Below, one piece after another: positions 25,688 through 34,366 of a stretch of DNA of 64,000 nucleotides. A program made the position numbers and the translations under genes. Numbering within the stretch: the stretch's first letter is position 1; each line of letters starts with the position of its first letter. The DNA comes from Reyranella humidisoli (lineage in GTDB: Bacteria > Pseudomonadota > Alphaproteobacteria > Reyranellales > Reyranellaceae), in NCBI RefSeq assembly GCF_019039055.1, contig NZ_JAHOPB010000001.1, positions 1,736,001-1,800,000 on the forward strand, in the 5' to 3' direction. Under the pieces are notes generated by a model that worked only from the letters and a program-made list of their open reading frames with translations, made no database searches and was not told where the DNA came from.

Positions 25688-25782
25688 GGATCCCTCACTT
25701 CGTTCGGGATGACACTATTGCTGGGATTTGCGCTGTGCGCCGATCCTAAAGGTTGGTGTCATCCCGAGCGTAGCGAGGGATG
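25688..25782. repeat. Dispersed palindromic repeat (GGATCC/GGATGACA family)
   Basis: Arms GATCCCTCACTTCGTTCGGG...GATGACAC (from 25688) and GTGTCATCCCGAGCGTAGCG...AGGGAT (to 25782) are inverted copies around a ~40-base loop. Same family as the elements near 41.5-41.7, 58.0 and 59.7 kb. It lies between the convergent stops of gloB and the kinase gene and probably terminates both. Confidence 0.85.
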
Positions 25783-25801
25783 CTTGTTTCATATGAGTGT
25801 C

Positions 25802-26296
25802 TCAAGCCGCGACACGCACGCCATCGAGGACTGACATCTCATCGTCGGTCGGCGGCTGCCAGATCGTTTCGATAAAATCGAACATCGGGCGCGTGACATT
25901 CACGCGAAAGGTTTCGCCCTGTTGTGCGTTGCGCTGTTCGACCCTGCGCCAGCGCTCGGTGACGTCGACGTCGAGGAAGTGCAGGCGCACGGCGATGCCG
26001 GCTGCCAATGTCTGTTCCGCGATGCGCCGGCGCTGGTCCAAGCGCTGAAGGCCGAGATCGAGGATCGACGGCACGCCTACGCGGGCAAGCTCGAGAGCCG
26101 TCGCGAGGATCTGCCGCTCACAGCGCAGCACACGCTCCTCGATCCACGGCCAGTTCGGCTGTGCCGGTCTGTCGGGCGCGAACAGCGTCACCATCCAGTC
26201 GTCGATCGACAGATGCAGCGCACCAAGCTGCTGGCGCAGCTTGGTCGCGTAAGTGGTCTTGCCGGCACCGGTGGAGCCGCAGATCAGGTGGATCAT
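25802..26296 (-). CDS. P-loop kinase-like ATP-binding protein
   Basis: 164 residues. Walker A at the very N-terminus (MIHLICGSTGAGKTTYATKL), then LSIDDWMVTLFAPDRP (Asp of a kinase/zeta-toxin-like DxD region) and RLHFLDVDVTERWRRVEQRN. This pattern fits the AAA_33/zeta-type small-molecule kinases; a zeta-type toxin is less likely as no epsilon-type antitoxin is adjacent. The ATG overlaps the marR stop (ATGA), so it is coupled to the regulator. Confidence 0.8.
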   Translation of the reverse strand: MIHLICGSTGAGKTTYATKLRQQLGALHLSIDDWMVTLFAPDRPAQPNWPWIEERVLRCERQILATALELARVGVPSILDLGLQRLDQRRRIAEQTLAAGIAVRLHFLDVDVTERWRRVEQRNAQQGETFRVNVTRPMFDFIETIWQPPTDDEMSVLDGVRVAA

Positions 26297-26739
26297 GCCA
26301 GGTCTCCGGGCTGGCCGGCGGTCAGGCGGCCGACCAGATCCGACAGGGTGGCGATCTCCGACTGGGTCCAGCGGTCGCGGAACAGGTCGGCGGCCATACG
26401 CTCGAGCGTCGTCCGCGCTTCGACGACCCGCTTCTGGCCGGTCTCGGTCAGCACGACATAGGCGAGGCGGGCGTCGCGCGGATCGGCCTGGCGTCCGACG
26501 CAACCCAGTTTCTCCAGCGGGTTGGTCATGCGGGTCACGGTCGAGGGGCTGACATGCAGGCGCTTGGCGAGGTCGACACGGCTCAGCCGCCTGAGGGGCG
26601 CGCGGTCGAGGTGCATCAGCAGCAGCACCTCCTTGAGCGCCAGCCCGTGCACGGAGCCGAGTTCGCCGGCAAAGCGCTCTTCGAGGCGCGCCGTGGCGCG
26701 AAGCAGGTTCAGGGTGGCGGAGAAGGCAGAGTTGGTCAT
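26293..26739 (-). CDS. MarR family transcriptional regulator
   Basis: 148 residues with a winged helix: LKEVLLLMHLDRAPLRRLSRVDLAKRL, HVSPSTVTRMTNPLEKLGCVGRQADPRDARLAYVVLTETG. The wing sequence DPRDARLAYV is the typical MarR signature. It is encoded directly downstream of an MFS transporter and an esterase on the same strand, which are plausible targets. Promoter-like elements and repeated TTGCA sites stand just before its start. Confidence 0.87.
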   Translation of the reverse strand: MTNSAFSATLNLLRATARLEERFAGELGSVHGLALKEVLLLMHLDRAPLRRLSRVDLAKRLHVSPSTVTRMTNPLEKLGCVGRQADPRDARLAYVVLTETGQKRVVEARTTLERMAADLFRDRWTQSEIATLSDLVGRLTAGQPGDLA

Positions 26740-26745
26740 CGGCTC

Positions 26746-26785
26746 GATATAGGCCGATATGTTTCCGTATGCAAGTATATTGCAA
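26746..26785 (-). promoter_or_regulatory. Promoter and candidate MarR operator
   Basis: On the minus strand TTGCAT (26774-26769) and TATATC (26751-26746) are 17 bases apart, giving a near-leaderless transcript for marR. A second TTGCA (26785-26781) repeats 11 bases upstream, and ATATCGGCCTATAT across the -10 is a near-palindrome. One helical turn between repeated half-sites fits binding by a dimeric regulator such as MarR itself. Confidence 0.45.
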
Positions 26786-26804
26786 TTAGATCAGCGCTGT
26801 TTCC

Positions 26805-27929
26805 TCAGCGGCGGACCAGGCAGAAGTAGCCGCTGAGCCCGAGCGCCAGCGCCAACGCGGCATAGAGGGGTGTCTGCGGAACGGCGAGGAACAGCCACGG
26901 CGCGGTGAGCGGGCCGACGGCGGCGCCGAAGTCGCGCCAGGTCGAATAGCTCGCCTGGCTGGAGAGGACCGTGCCGTGACCCCGCTCGATCACCAGCACC
27001 GGGATCAGCGTGTTGAACATACCGCGTGTCGTCACGATCATCAGCGCGCCCAGCAGCTCATGGTCCGCCGCGATCAGGACGAAGCCCGAGACCAGCAGGG
27101 CGGCGTTCGCGATGGCGATGCGCCGTGCTCCGAAGCGGTCGCCGATCCAGCCGCCGATCGGGCCAGTCGTCACCTCGACCAGCCACCGCAGGGCCAGCAG
27201 CAGCGCCGTCGCCATCACCGGAGCCACGGAAGTGATCGAATCCTTCATCAGGAAGGCGAGCGTCAGCAGGAAGACACCGTCGCCGGAGAAGCCCATCACG
27301 AAGCCCCAGACTTCGAGGCGATGCGGCACCGGCAGCTTGAAGCCCTTCTTCGCCGCAGGTTCCGGCGGCAGGCGCGGCAGGACGATCGCTGCGCACAGTG
27401 CGACCAGCGTCACGGCGCCAAAGATCAGGAAAACCGGCCGCGCGCCCAATTCCAGCACGATCCAGGCGCCGCCGACCAGTGACAAGGCCTGGACGAGACC
27501 GATTGCCGCGCGGCTGGCGCCGACCCGCTTGCCGGCATTGGCGCGGTCGCTCACGGCATAGGCCAGTGTCGAGAGATTGAGGGCGGCATAGGAGATGCCC
27601 CACAGGATGCGGGCCACGATCTGCGCCGTGGGGTCCTCGACCAATCCATAGATGGTCGTCGAGACGGCCGAGCCCAGCGCGGCCGCGATCATCAGTGCGT
27701 GCGGGCCCACGCGCTCGCCGAAATGGGCGACGCCGGAATTGGCGACGAGACGGATCCAGCGGTTGAGCGACAGCAGCACGCCGACCATCGCCAGCGAAAG
27801 ACCGAACTCCTGATGGTAGAGCGGCAGCACCGCGTAGAGCAGCGTGTCGCCGATCATGCAGACGGCGATCACCAGGCCCGGCAGCGCCATGCCGACGGGC
27901 GCGGCGCGGCCGGAGGGAGCGGCGCTCAC
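26805..27929 (-). CDS. Major facilitator superfamily transporter
   Basis: 374 residues, GTG start overlapping the esterase stop. About 12 hydrophobic helices. The loop between TM2 and TM3 (NSGVAHFGERVGPHALMIAA) and the second-half counterpart GPIGGWIGDRFGARRIAIA carry the MFS motif A pattern. A weakly charged central loop (PEPAAKKGFKLPVPHR) separates the halves. Probably an efflux or small-molecule uptake carrier in the inner membrane. It lies between the esterase and marR, so it may handle the compound sensed by MarR. Confidence 0.87.
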   Translation of the reverse strand: MSAAPSGRAAPVGMALPGLVIAVCMIGDTLLYAVLPLYHQEFGLSLAMVGVLLSLNRWIRLVANSGVAHFGERVGPHALMIAAALGSAVSTTIYGLVEDPTAQIVARILWGISYAALNLSTLAYAVSDRANAGKRVGASRAAIGLVQALSLVGGAWIVLELGARPVFLIFGAVTLVALCAAIVLPRLPPEPAAKKGFKLPVPHRLEVWGFVMGFSGDGVFLLTLAFLMKDSITSVAPVMATALLLALRWLVEVTTGPIGGWIGDRFGARRIAIANAALLVSGFVLIAADHELLGALMIVTTRGMFNTLIPVLVIERGHGTVLSSQASYSTWRDFGAAVGPLTAPWLFLAVPQTPLYAALALALGLSGYFCLVRR

Positions 27930-28879
27930 TGGGTGCGCAGGACCAAGGCCTCGCGCAGGGCCGCGGCGCAGAGCGTTGTGCCGCGCCGGGCGCCGTGTAG
28001 CAGCATCGGCGAACTCAGGAAGCCGTGCAGCATGCCGCCGAACTCGACCAGGTCGGCCTGCGTGCCTTCCTGGTGCAACCGCCAGGCATAGGCGCGGCCT
28101 TCGTCACGCAGCGGGTCGTAGCCTGCCGTGACGACCAGGGCCGGCGGCAGGCCGGCCAGCGAGGCGGCGCGCAACGGCGAGACCCGCCAGTCGCCGCGGC
28201 CCGCTTTGTCGGGCGTGTAGTGGTCGAAGAACCATTCCATGGTGACGGCGTTCAGCCCGTAGCCGTCCTCGTAGCGACGGTAGGACTCGGTGCGGGCGAC
28301 CGCGTCGGTCACGGGATAGGCGAGCAACTGCATCAGGAGCTTCGGTCCGCCATGGTCCCGCGCCCAGATCGACACCGCGGCGGCCAGGTTTCCGCCGGCG
28401 CTGTCGCCGCCGATCGCCAGGCGCGTGGGATCGATGCCGACCGACTCGCCGTTGGCGGCGACCCACTTCAGGCCGGCGACGACGTCGTCGAAAGCGCCGG
28501 GGAAGCGGGCCTCGGGCGCCAGGCGATAGTCGATGTGGAAGACCGCGATGCCGGCTTCGATGGCGAGCTGGGCGCAGAGCACGTCATGGCTGTCGAGATT
28601 GCCGAAAACCCAGCCGCCGCCATGCGCATAGACCAGCGCCGGTAGCTTGGCGTCGGGAGCGGCTGAAGTCGGACGGTAGATGCGCACGGCCAGCTCGCCG
28701 TCCGGGCCGGGGATGGTCCGATCGACCACCGTGACATGCGCCGGGCGCGGGCCCTGGGCGCCGGACCGCAGGGAGAGATAAAGGTCGCGAGCCGCCTGAG
28801 GGCTCAGCGTGTTCCAGGCCGGACGGTTCGCGGCCGCCATCAGGTCGATCAGCCGCTGGGATTCCGGATCGAGAGCCAT
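27926..28879 (-). CDS. Alpha/beta hydrolase, hormone-sensitive-lipase family esterase
   Basis: 317 residues. HSL-family signature HGGGWVFGN (oxyanion hole) and nucleophile elbow GGDSAGGNLA (Ser), with Asp in GYDPLRDEG and His in GMLHGF. The start at ATG 28879 has a GGAG/GGTGGA site; an ATG at 28897 lacks one. Carboxylesterase acting on short acyl esters. First gene of an operon with the MFS transporter (4-base overlap). Confidence 0.9.
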   Translation of the reverse strand: MALDPESQRLIDLMAAANRPAWNTLSPQAARDLYLSLRSGAQGPRPAHVTVVDRTIPGPDGELAVRIYRPTSAAPDAKLPALVYAHGGGWVFGNLDSHDVLCAQLAIEAGIAVFHIDYRLAPEARFPGAFDDVVAGLKWVAANGESVGIDPTRLAIGGDSAGGNLAAAVSIWARDHGGPKLLMQLLAYPVTDAVARTESYRRYEDGYGLNAVTMEWFFDHYTPDKAGRGDWRVSPLRAASLAGLPPALVVTAGYDPLRDEGRAYAWRLHQEGTQADLVEFGGMLHGFLSSPMLLHGARRGTTLCAAALREALVLRTQ

Positions 28880-28962
28880 TCCACCCACTCCATTCAAAAC
28901 ATTTGACCCACTCTAGCAGGCGTCGCCCCTGTTTCGTCACGAGGCGAATGGTAAGGTGTGCC

Positions 28963-29994
28963 ATGACATTCGAACCGGACTTCAGCGAGCGCCCGTCGGC
29001 TTCGCCTTCCTGGTGGCGCCGTCGCTGGGACAGCGTGCGGACATGGCGCCCGGGCCGTTCGACGTCCGTCCCATCGTCAGGCGGTCGCACTGCCTGGAAG
29101 TGGACATGGCGCATCGCCCTGCTGCTGGTGATCCTCTACTATCCGGTCGGCGCGCTGGTGACCGAGGATATCGACGACGATCCGCAGTTCACGGCGCGCG
29201 GCGTTGCACCAGGCGAAAGCAAGGCCGTGGCCACCGCGGCCGATCTCGTGACACGGGAGGTCGACGTCCACACCTGGACGCCGATGATGCCGTTCTTCAT
29301 GCCGTCCGGCCTTCTCGACAACATGCCGAACTACCAGCGCGGCATCATGTCGGCGCTGGGCCGGTTCAGCACCGAGCTGATGGACCAGCTCGGCCGCACG
29401 CGCGGCTCGAGCCAGACCGACCGCGACCTCGAGCAGGCGCGCGGTTTCCTGAACGAGCAGCCCAACATCTGGCTGTGGCAGCCCAGCGTCTCGCTGCTGC
29501 CCTCGGCGACCTCGGCGCAGAAGTATCGCGCCGGCCGCGACAAGCTGATGGCCTACAACAAGCGGCTGGGCACCGGTCAGGCCGTGTTCGAGAGGCGCGC
29601 GGACAATCTCCAGGCGCTGCTCGACCGCATCGCCAACGATCTCGGCTCGGACTCCGCGGCGATCGACCAGCACGTCATCGAGAAGGCCGGCGACCTGTTC
29701 GACGCCAGATGTGACGACATCTTCTATTTCAACAAGGGTCGTCTCTACGTCTACTACCTGTTGCTGCGCGACCTCGGTTCCGATTTCCAGAACGTGATCC
29801 GCGACCGCGAACTCACCAACGCCTGGAACGGCACGGTCGAGACCTTCCGCATCGCCGCCCAGCTCGACCCGTGGGTCGTCTGGAACGGTTATCCCGATGC
29901 GCTGCTGTTTCCCAATCACCTGCTCGCGCAGGGCTTCTACCTGCTGCGCGCACGCACGCAGCTGCGCGAGATCACCAACATCCTGCTGAAGTAG
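28963..29994 (+). CDS. DUF2333 family membrane-anchored protein
   Basis: 343 residues. A basic N-terminus rich in Arg/Trp is followed by one hydrophobic segment (IALLLVILYYPVGALV, about residues 50-66); the rest is likely periplasmic. Family-typical stretches: VDVHTWTPMMPFFMPSGLLDNMPNYQRGI, ELMDQLGRTRGSSQTD, GRLYVYYLLLRDLGSDF and LDPWVVWNGYPDALLFPNHL. DUF2333 proteins are conserved in proteobacteria, but I know of no function. It is followed after 8 bases by a TauE-type transporter, so an envelope role is likely. Confidence 0.82.
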   Translation: MTFEPDFSERPSASPSWWRRRWDSVRTWRPGRSTSVPSSGGRTAWKWTWRIALLLVILYYPVGALVTEDIDDDPQFTARGVAPGESKAVATAADLVTREVDVHTWTPMMPFFMPSGLLDNMPNYQRGIMSALGRFSTELMDQLGRTRGSSQTDRDLEQARGFLNEQPNIWLWQPSVSLLPSATSAQKYRAGRDKLMAYNKRLGTGQAVFERRADNLQALLDRIANDLGSDSAAIDQHVIEKAGDLFDARCDDIFYFNKGRLYVYYLLLRDLGSDFQNVIRDRELTNAWNGTVETFRIAAQLDPWVVWNGYPDALLFPNHLLAQGFYLLRARTQLREITNILLK

Positions 29995-30002
29995 GCCGCG
30001 GC

Positions 30003-30929
30003 GTGGAGATCTATCTCCCCATCGCCGAGCTTTCGATGAACGTGTTCGTCCTGCTCGGCCTGGGCGCCGCGGCGGGACTCCTGTCGGGCATGTTCGGCGT
30101 CGGCGGTGGATTCCTGGCGACGCCCCTTCTGATCTTCGTCGGCATCCCGCCGGCCGTCGCCGTCGCCAGCCAGGCCAACCAGGTGGTGGCCAACTCGATC
30201 TCGTCGCTGCAGGTCCAGTGGCGGCGCGGCAACGTCGACCTGCGCATGGGACTCGTGCTGCTGGCGGGCGGCATGCTGGGCTCGTCGGGCGGTGTCTGGC
30301 TGTTCACGTACCTGAAGCGGATCGGCCAGATCGATTTCGTCATCGCGGTGCTCTACGTCGTGATGCTCTCCACGATCGGCCTGCTGATGCTCTTCGAGAG
30401 CCTGCGAAGCTATTTCAGGCGGCGGCGCAATCCCGACGGGCCGCGTGGCAAGCTCCATACCCACTATCTCGTGCACCGGCTGCCGCTGAAGCTGCGCTTC
30501 TACAAGTCGAAGCTCTACATCAGTGCCCTGCTGCCGCTCGGTCTGGGCTTCGTCATCGGCATCCTGTCGGCGATCCTGGGCGTCGGCGGCGGCTTCGTGC
30601 TGGTGCCGGCCATGATCTACCTGCTCGGCATGCCGACCGCGGTCGTAATCGGCACGTCGAACTTCCAGATCCTGTTCGTGGCGGCCAACGTCACCTTCCT
30701 GCAGGCCGCGACCAACGGCACGGTCGATGTCGTCCTGGCCCTGCTGCTGATCCTGGGCGGCGTCGTCGGCGCGCCGATCGGCGCGCGGATCGCCGCCAAG
30801 TTGCCGGGCGTGGCGCTGCGGGCCTTGATGTCGATCCTGATCCTGGCGGTGGCGGCGGAGCTCCTGACCGAATTGCTGCGCACGCCGAGCTCGCTTTATT
30901 CGCTCGGCAGCCGAGAGGTGCTGCCATGA
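30003..30929 (+). CDS. Sulfite exporter TauE/SafE family permease
   Basis: 308 residues, GTG start, about eight membrane helices in two repeats. Each repeat has a glycine-rich signature: GLLSGMFGVGGGFLATPLLI and GILSAILGVGGGFVLVPAMI. A basic cytoplasmic loop (YFRRRRNPDGPRGK) separates the halves. The family exports sulfite, sulfoacetate or related anions. It is coupled to the TIGR02186-type gene (ATGA overlap), a pairing that recurs in alphaproteobacteria. Confidence 0.9.
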   Translation: MEIYLPIAELSMNVFVLLGLGAAAGLLSGMFGVGGGFLATPLLIFVGIPPAVAVASQANQVVANSISSLQVQWRRGNVDLRMGLVLLAGGMLGSSGGVWLFTYLKRIGQIDFVIAVLYVVMLSTIGLLMLFESLRSYFRRRRNPDGPRGKLHTHYLVHRLPLKLRFYKSKLYISALLPLGLGFVIGILSAILGVGGGFVLVPAMIYLLGMPTAVVIGTSNFQILFVAANVTFLQAATNGTVDVVLALLLILGGVVGAPIGARIAAKLPGVALRALMSILILAVAAELLTELLRTPSSLYSLGSREVLP

Positions 30930-31804
30930 GAGGGGTGGCGGGTACGCTGGCCGCCCTCGGCGCCGCGTTCGTCCTCTTCGTGGGGGCGGCCGGCGCCTCG
31001 GCCCAGGGCCCCCGGGTCGAGCCGGCACCGGGCAGCCTTCCGGCACCGGGCAGCCGTCCGGCGCCCGGCATCGGCGGACCGCCCGACGCCATCGGGCCGC
31101 CTTCGGTGCCCAGCGAACCCACGACTCCCGACCTGATCGTCGATCTCTCCCTGGCTCGCGTGTCGATCACCTCGGCCTTCCAGGGTGAAAGCATCCTGAT
31201 GTTCGGCATGTTCGATCCACCCGGCGAGATCGTGGTCGTCGTGGCCGGGCCGGCCGCGCGCGAGACGGTCATGCGCAAGCAGCGATTCCTCGGCATCTGG
31301 CTCAATACGGGACGGCAGTCGTTCGACGACGTGCCGGCCTATTATGCGATTGCCGCCAGCCAACCGTTGCAGCGCCTGCTCGCCCGCGGTGCCGGCGGCG
31401 AGATCCTGTCGCTCGAGGACAGGCTGGCAAGCGTCAAGCCCGCGACGCCGCGGGATACCGCCGATCTTGCGCGCTTTCGCGCGGGCCTCGTCGAGGTCAA
31501 GCGGCGCGAGGGCCTCTATCCGGCGGCCATCGGGCAGGTCACGGTGCAGGCGGGCCGTCTGTTTCGTGTCGACCTGCCGTTTCCGTCGCGGCTGCCGGAA
31601 GGCGTCTACGAGGTCCGGGTCTACCTCCTGCGCGAAGGCAAGATCGTCGCGGCGGTGTCGCGCCCGCTGCCCGTCGGCAAGGTCGGCTTCAGTGCCCAGC
31701 TCGCCGGATGGGCGAGCCATGACGGAGCCCTGTACGGGTTGGGTGCCGTTCTGATGGCCTTGCTGGTCGGCTGGATCGGCGGCTCCGTCATGCGGCGTCT
31801 CTAG
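30926..31804 (+). CDS. TIGR02186-type membrane protein coupled to TauE permease
   Basis: 292 residues. A signal peptide (GTLAALGAAFVLFVGAAGASA) is followed by a Pro/Gly-rich linker with repeats of PAPGS, a beta-rich domain (DLIVDLSLARVSITSAFQGESILMFGMF, VVVVAGPAARETVMRKQRFLGIWLNT) and one C-terminal membrane helix (GLGAVLMALLVGWIGGSVM). The pattern fits the conserved TIGR02186 family. The bulk should be periplasmic and anchored at the C-terminus, probably helping the adjacent permease. Function unknown. Confidence 0.82.
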   Translation: MRGVAGTLAALGAAFVLFVGAAGASAQGPRVEPAPGSLPAPGSRPAPGIGGPPDAIGPPSVPSEPTTPDLIVDLSLARVSITSAFQGESILMFGMFDPPGEIVVVVAGPAARETVMRKQRFLGIWLNTGRQSFDDVPAYYAIAASQPLQRLLARGAGGEILSLEDRLASVKPATPRDTADLARFRAGLVEVKRREGLYPAAIGQVTVQAGRLFRVDLPFPSRLPEGVYEVRVYLLREGKIVAAVSRPLPVGKVGFSAQLAGWASHDGALYGLGAVLMALLVGWIGGSVMRRL

Positions 31805-31821
31805 GAGAGGGGGAGCGGTTC

Positions 31822-32304
31822 ATGAGCGTGCAGCCGAAGTCCGACGAACGTGTCTTCCTCGTCGTGGTCGACGAAAGCCCCGAGATGCGCAACGCGTTGC
31901 GCTACGCCTGCCGGCGCGCCAAGCGGACGGGCGGCCGCGTCGCCATGCTCTATGTCATGGACCCGCCGGAAGGCCAGCAATGGGGCTCCGTGGTGGAGCT
32001 GATGCGCGAGGAGTCGCGTCAGCAGGCCGAGGAAGTTGTGGCCCGTCACGCCGACGTGGCGGTCTCGCTGACCGGCCAGCCGCCTTCGATCTACATTCGC
32101 GAAGGCAAGAGCCGGGACGAACTCGCGAAGCTGCTCGTCGAGGATCGATCGATCTCGGTTCTGGTGCTCGGCAGCGCGTCGAGCGGGGAGGGGCCGGGGC
32201 CCCTGGTGACGGCGTTCACCGGCAAGGCGGGCGCGCAGCTCCGCATCCCTCTCACGATCGTGCCGGGCGCCCTGACGGATGCCGAGATCGACGCTATCTC
32301 ATGA
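31822..32304 (+). CDS. Universal stress protein (UspA-like)
   Basis: 160 residues with good ribosome site (GGAGAGGGGGAG). UspA fold: VFLVVVDESPEMRNALRYACRRAKRTGGRVAMLYV at the N-terminus, then SVLVLGSASSGEGPGPLV with a Gly-rich nucleotide-binding loop that is less canonical than the G-2x-G-9x-GS/T of ATP-binding members. It follows the TIGR02186-type gene by 17 bases and may be the last gene of the DUF2333-TauE operon. Confidence 0.85.
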   Translation: MSVQPKSDERVFLVVVDESPEMRNALRYACRRAKRTGGRVAMLYVMDPPEGQQWGSVVELMREESRQQAEEVVARHADVAVSLTGQPPSIYIREGKSRDELAKLLVEDRSISVLVLGSASSGEGPGPLVTAFTGKAGAQLRIPLTIVPGALTDAEIDAIS

Positions 32305-32596
32305 TGTATGCGGGGAGTTTCGCCACCCAACTGCGGCGATCCGCGTCGAAAGCTTCTTTGTATCGAAACTGGTGACAAAGGTTACATTCCATAGAAAATA
32401 TCATAAGCATATGATATTAAACAATAATACCTATTTATTCCATAATATCTATACAGTGCCGCTCCAGAATCATCTTGATCGGCTTGACCGTGGTTCCTAC
32501 GTCCGAGGGCATCGAGTGGGGATGGAGACGTCCTGATCCCCAGCCTGAGCGATGCCGAGCGGGATCCCCCGCGAAGCGTTCGAACCGGAGGTAGGT
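32305..32596. other. Intergenic region with an AT-rich core, no gene found
   Basis: About 292 bases. From roughly 32355 to 32460 the sequence is strikingly AT-rich (for example ATATCATAAGCATATGATAT and AATAATACCTATTTATTC) in a genome that is otherwise GC-rich. No coding frame with sensible composition crosses it. It may contain the nfuA promoter or a nucleoid-protein binding site, and ATCATAAGCATATGAT is a near dyad. Confidence 0.55.
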
Positions 32597-33145
32597 TTGT
32601 TTATCCAGACCGAGCAGACGCCCAATCCGTCGACCCTTAAGTTTCTCCCCGGCCGCGTGGTCATGGAGAAGGGGACGGCGGACTTCGCCAACGTAGAGGC
32701 CGCCACGCCGTCGCCGCTTGCCAAGAGGCTGTTCGCGATCGAAGGCGTAGAGCGCGTGTTCTTCGGTTCCGATTTCGTCACCGTCACCAAGACGGCCGAC
32801 CGGGACTGGCAGATCATGAAGCCCTCCATTCTCGGTGGCATCATGGAGCACTACACGTCGGGCGATCCCGTGATCGTCGACGGTGAGGCGGCCGTGGCCG
32901 CCGCGGCGGACGACGATGAAGTCGTTGCCCAGATCAAGGAACTTCTCGACACGCGCGTCCGGCCGGCAGTGGCCCAGGACGGCGGCGATATTGTGTTTCA
33001 CGACTTCCGCGACGGCATCGTCTACCTGCACATGCAGGGATCCTGCTCGGGTTGCCCGAGTTCGACAGCCACGCTGAAGATGGGGATCGAGAACCTTCTG
33101 AAGCACTACGTGCCGGAAGTGGTTGAAGTCCAGGCGGCCCAGTAG
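32597..33145 (+). CDS. NifU-like Fe-S cluster scaffold/carrier (NfuA type)
   Basis: 182 residues. TTG start chosen: GGAGG lies 5 bases before it and the protein then begins MFIQTEQTPNPSTLKFLPG, the standard N-terminus of alphaproteobacterial NfuA-like proteins. An N-terminal Nfu_N domain is followed by the NifU C-terminal domain with the cluster-binding CxxC in GSCSGCPSSTATLK. It donates Fe-S clusters to apo-proteins; the client in this region could be MiaB, but that is inference. Confidence 0.93.
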   Translation: MFIQTEQTPNPSTLKFLPGRVVMEKGTADFANVEAATPSPLAKRLFAIEGVERVFFGSDFVTVTKTADRDWQIMKPSILGGIMEHYTSGDPVIVDGEAAVAAAADDDEVVAQIKELLDTRVRPAVAQDGGDIVFHDFRDGIVYLHMQGSCSGCPSSTATLKMGIENLLKHYVPEVVEVQAAQ

Positions 33146-33183
33146 GCCGCTTCAGCTCGAAGCGTACGCGTTGTGATGGCGTT

Positions 33184-33205
33184 CGCGGCCCCCCTCGGGG
33201 CCGCG
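33184..33205. terminator. GC-rich hairpin after nfuA
   Basis: CGCGGCCCC (33184-33192) pairs perfectly with GGGGCCGCG (33197-33205) around a CCTC loop, about 40 bases after the nfuA stop. No T-run follows, so it is either a weak terminator or a transcript-stabilising hairpin. Its presence argues against a bax-like start at 33176. Confidence 0.5.
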
Positions 33206-33247
33206 CGTGCGGCCGTTCGTGCGAGCAAATCAAATGATGAGTGTGGC

Positions 33248-34357
33248 ATGCAGTTGACCTTACGGCCCGCGATCGAGCGCGGACGCCAATATGCTTTTCC
33301 CGCCGCGTGGGCGGCGGTGCTGGCGACCGGTGTCGCCTTCTACAAGCCGCTGCCGTCCCTGGACGTGGCGCCCTATCTGTCATTCGTGGGCGTCGGCAGC
33401 GCCTATGCCCACGAAGCCGAGCAGCCGCATTTCCTGGTGCTGGAGGCCGAACCCGCCGCCCTCATGTTCGTGCGGCACGAGGTGAGCGAGCCGGACGACG
33501 TGGTCAATCGCTCGGCGCGCGACGGTTCGGGCGCCCACGGCCGCTTCGCCGCTCCCGGCAATGCGGTTCGCCGCCAGGTTCAGGTTCGCGCGATCAGCCC
33601 GCGCACGGCCGACGAGCTGGCCGGTTTCTTCCGCGACGTCTCCTACACGCTGACCGACATCCGCCAGGGCGAGGCGGTGCCGCCCTACAAGGTCGACCGC
33701 GTGCCGGCCGATCTCGGCAACAAGGACGGCAACGAGCGCAAGATGCTGTTCATCACGGCGCTGCTGCCGGTGATCCTCGAGGTCAACCAGCGCGTCCTCG
33801 CCGACCGCGAGCAACTCCTCTATCTGCGCGACAAGCTCTATTCGACGCCGCAGATGCTGACGGCCATCGAGCGCATCTGGCTCGACGATCTAGCCGACCG
33901 CTACGAAACCTCGGCCGACAAGATCGACGAGCTGGTCCGGCGCGTCGACATCGTCCCGCCGTCGATGGCGATCGCCCAGGGAGGCGTCGAGTCCGGTTGG
34001 GGAACGTCCTTCGCGGCCCGCACCGGCAACGCCCTGTATGGGCAGATCCAGGCGGTTGGCCGCCACAGCGTCTCCGTGCCCTGGAAGCCCGGCGCCGGCA
34101 TGCCGCAGCCTTTCGCCGACGTCGGCGAGTCGACCGAAGCCTACATTACCAACCTCAACACCCATCCTGCCTATGCCGGCTTCCGCAGCGAGCGGGCGGC
34201 AATGCGCGAGAAGGGCGAGAATCCGGACGGTTTCCGGCTGATCGGTTCGCTCCTTCGCTATTCCGAACGCGGACAGGGCTATGTGCAGTTCGTGCGCCAG
34301 ATCATGCGCGAAAACGACCTGCGCGATTTCGACAAGGCGCGGCTCTCGGGCTTCTGA
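33248..34357 (+). CDS. Bax-like glucosaminidase domain protein
   Basis: 369 residues from ATG 33248. A hydrophobic N-terminal stretch (AWAAVLATGVAFYKPL) leads to a possible cleavage after SAYA, suggesting export. The C-terminal half matches the Bax/FlgJ-type glucosaminidase fold: VPPSMAIAQGGVESGWGTSFAARTGNALYGQ (catalytic Glu in GVESGWG), then TEAYITNLNTHPAYAGFR and RYSERGQGYVQFVRQIM. It would cleave peptidoglycan glycan strands. It is adjacent, convergent, to a DdpX dipeptidase gene, so two cell-wall enzymes lie together. Confidence 0.85.
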   Translation: MQLTLRPAIERGRQYAFPAAWAAVLATGVAFYKPLPSLDVAPYLSFVGVGSAYAHEAEQPHFLVLEAEPAALMFVRHEVSEPDDVVNRSARDGSGAHGRFAAPGNAVRRQVQVRAISPRTADELAGFFRDVSYTLTDIRQGEAVPPYKVDRVPADLGNKDGNERKMLFITALLPVILEVNQRVLADREQLLYLRDKLYSTPQMLTAIERIWLDDLADRYETSADKIDELVRRVDIVPPSMAIAQGGVESGWGTSFAARTGNALYGQIQAVGRHSVSVPWKPGAGMPQPFADVGESTEAYITNLNTHPAYAGFRSERAAMREKGENPDGFRLIGSLLRYSERGQGYVQFVRQIMRENDLRDFDKARLSGF

Positions 34358-34366
34358 GGCGGCCGA

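Noticed and set aside
25802..26296. Zeta-type toxin of a toxin-antitoxin pair
   Set aside because: The neighbour is a MarR regulator, not an epsilon-like antitoxin, and the fold motif is common to many small kinases.
33176..33247. Upstream ATG for the Bax-like protein
   Set aside because: It would add an Ala/Arg-rich leader across a 9-bp perfect hairpin and has no Shine-Dalgarno. ATG 33248 gives a cleaner export-type N-terminus.
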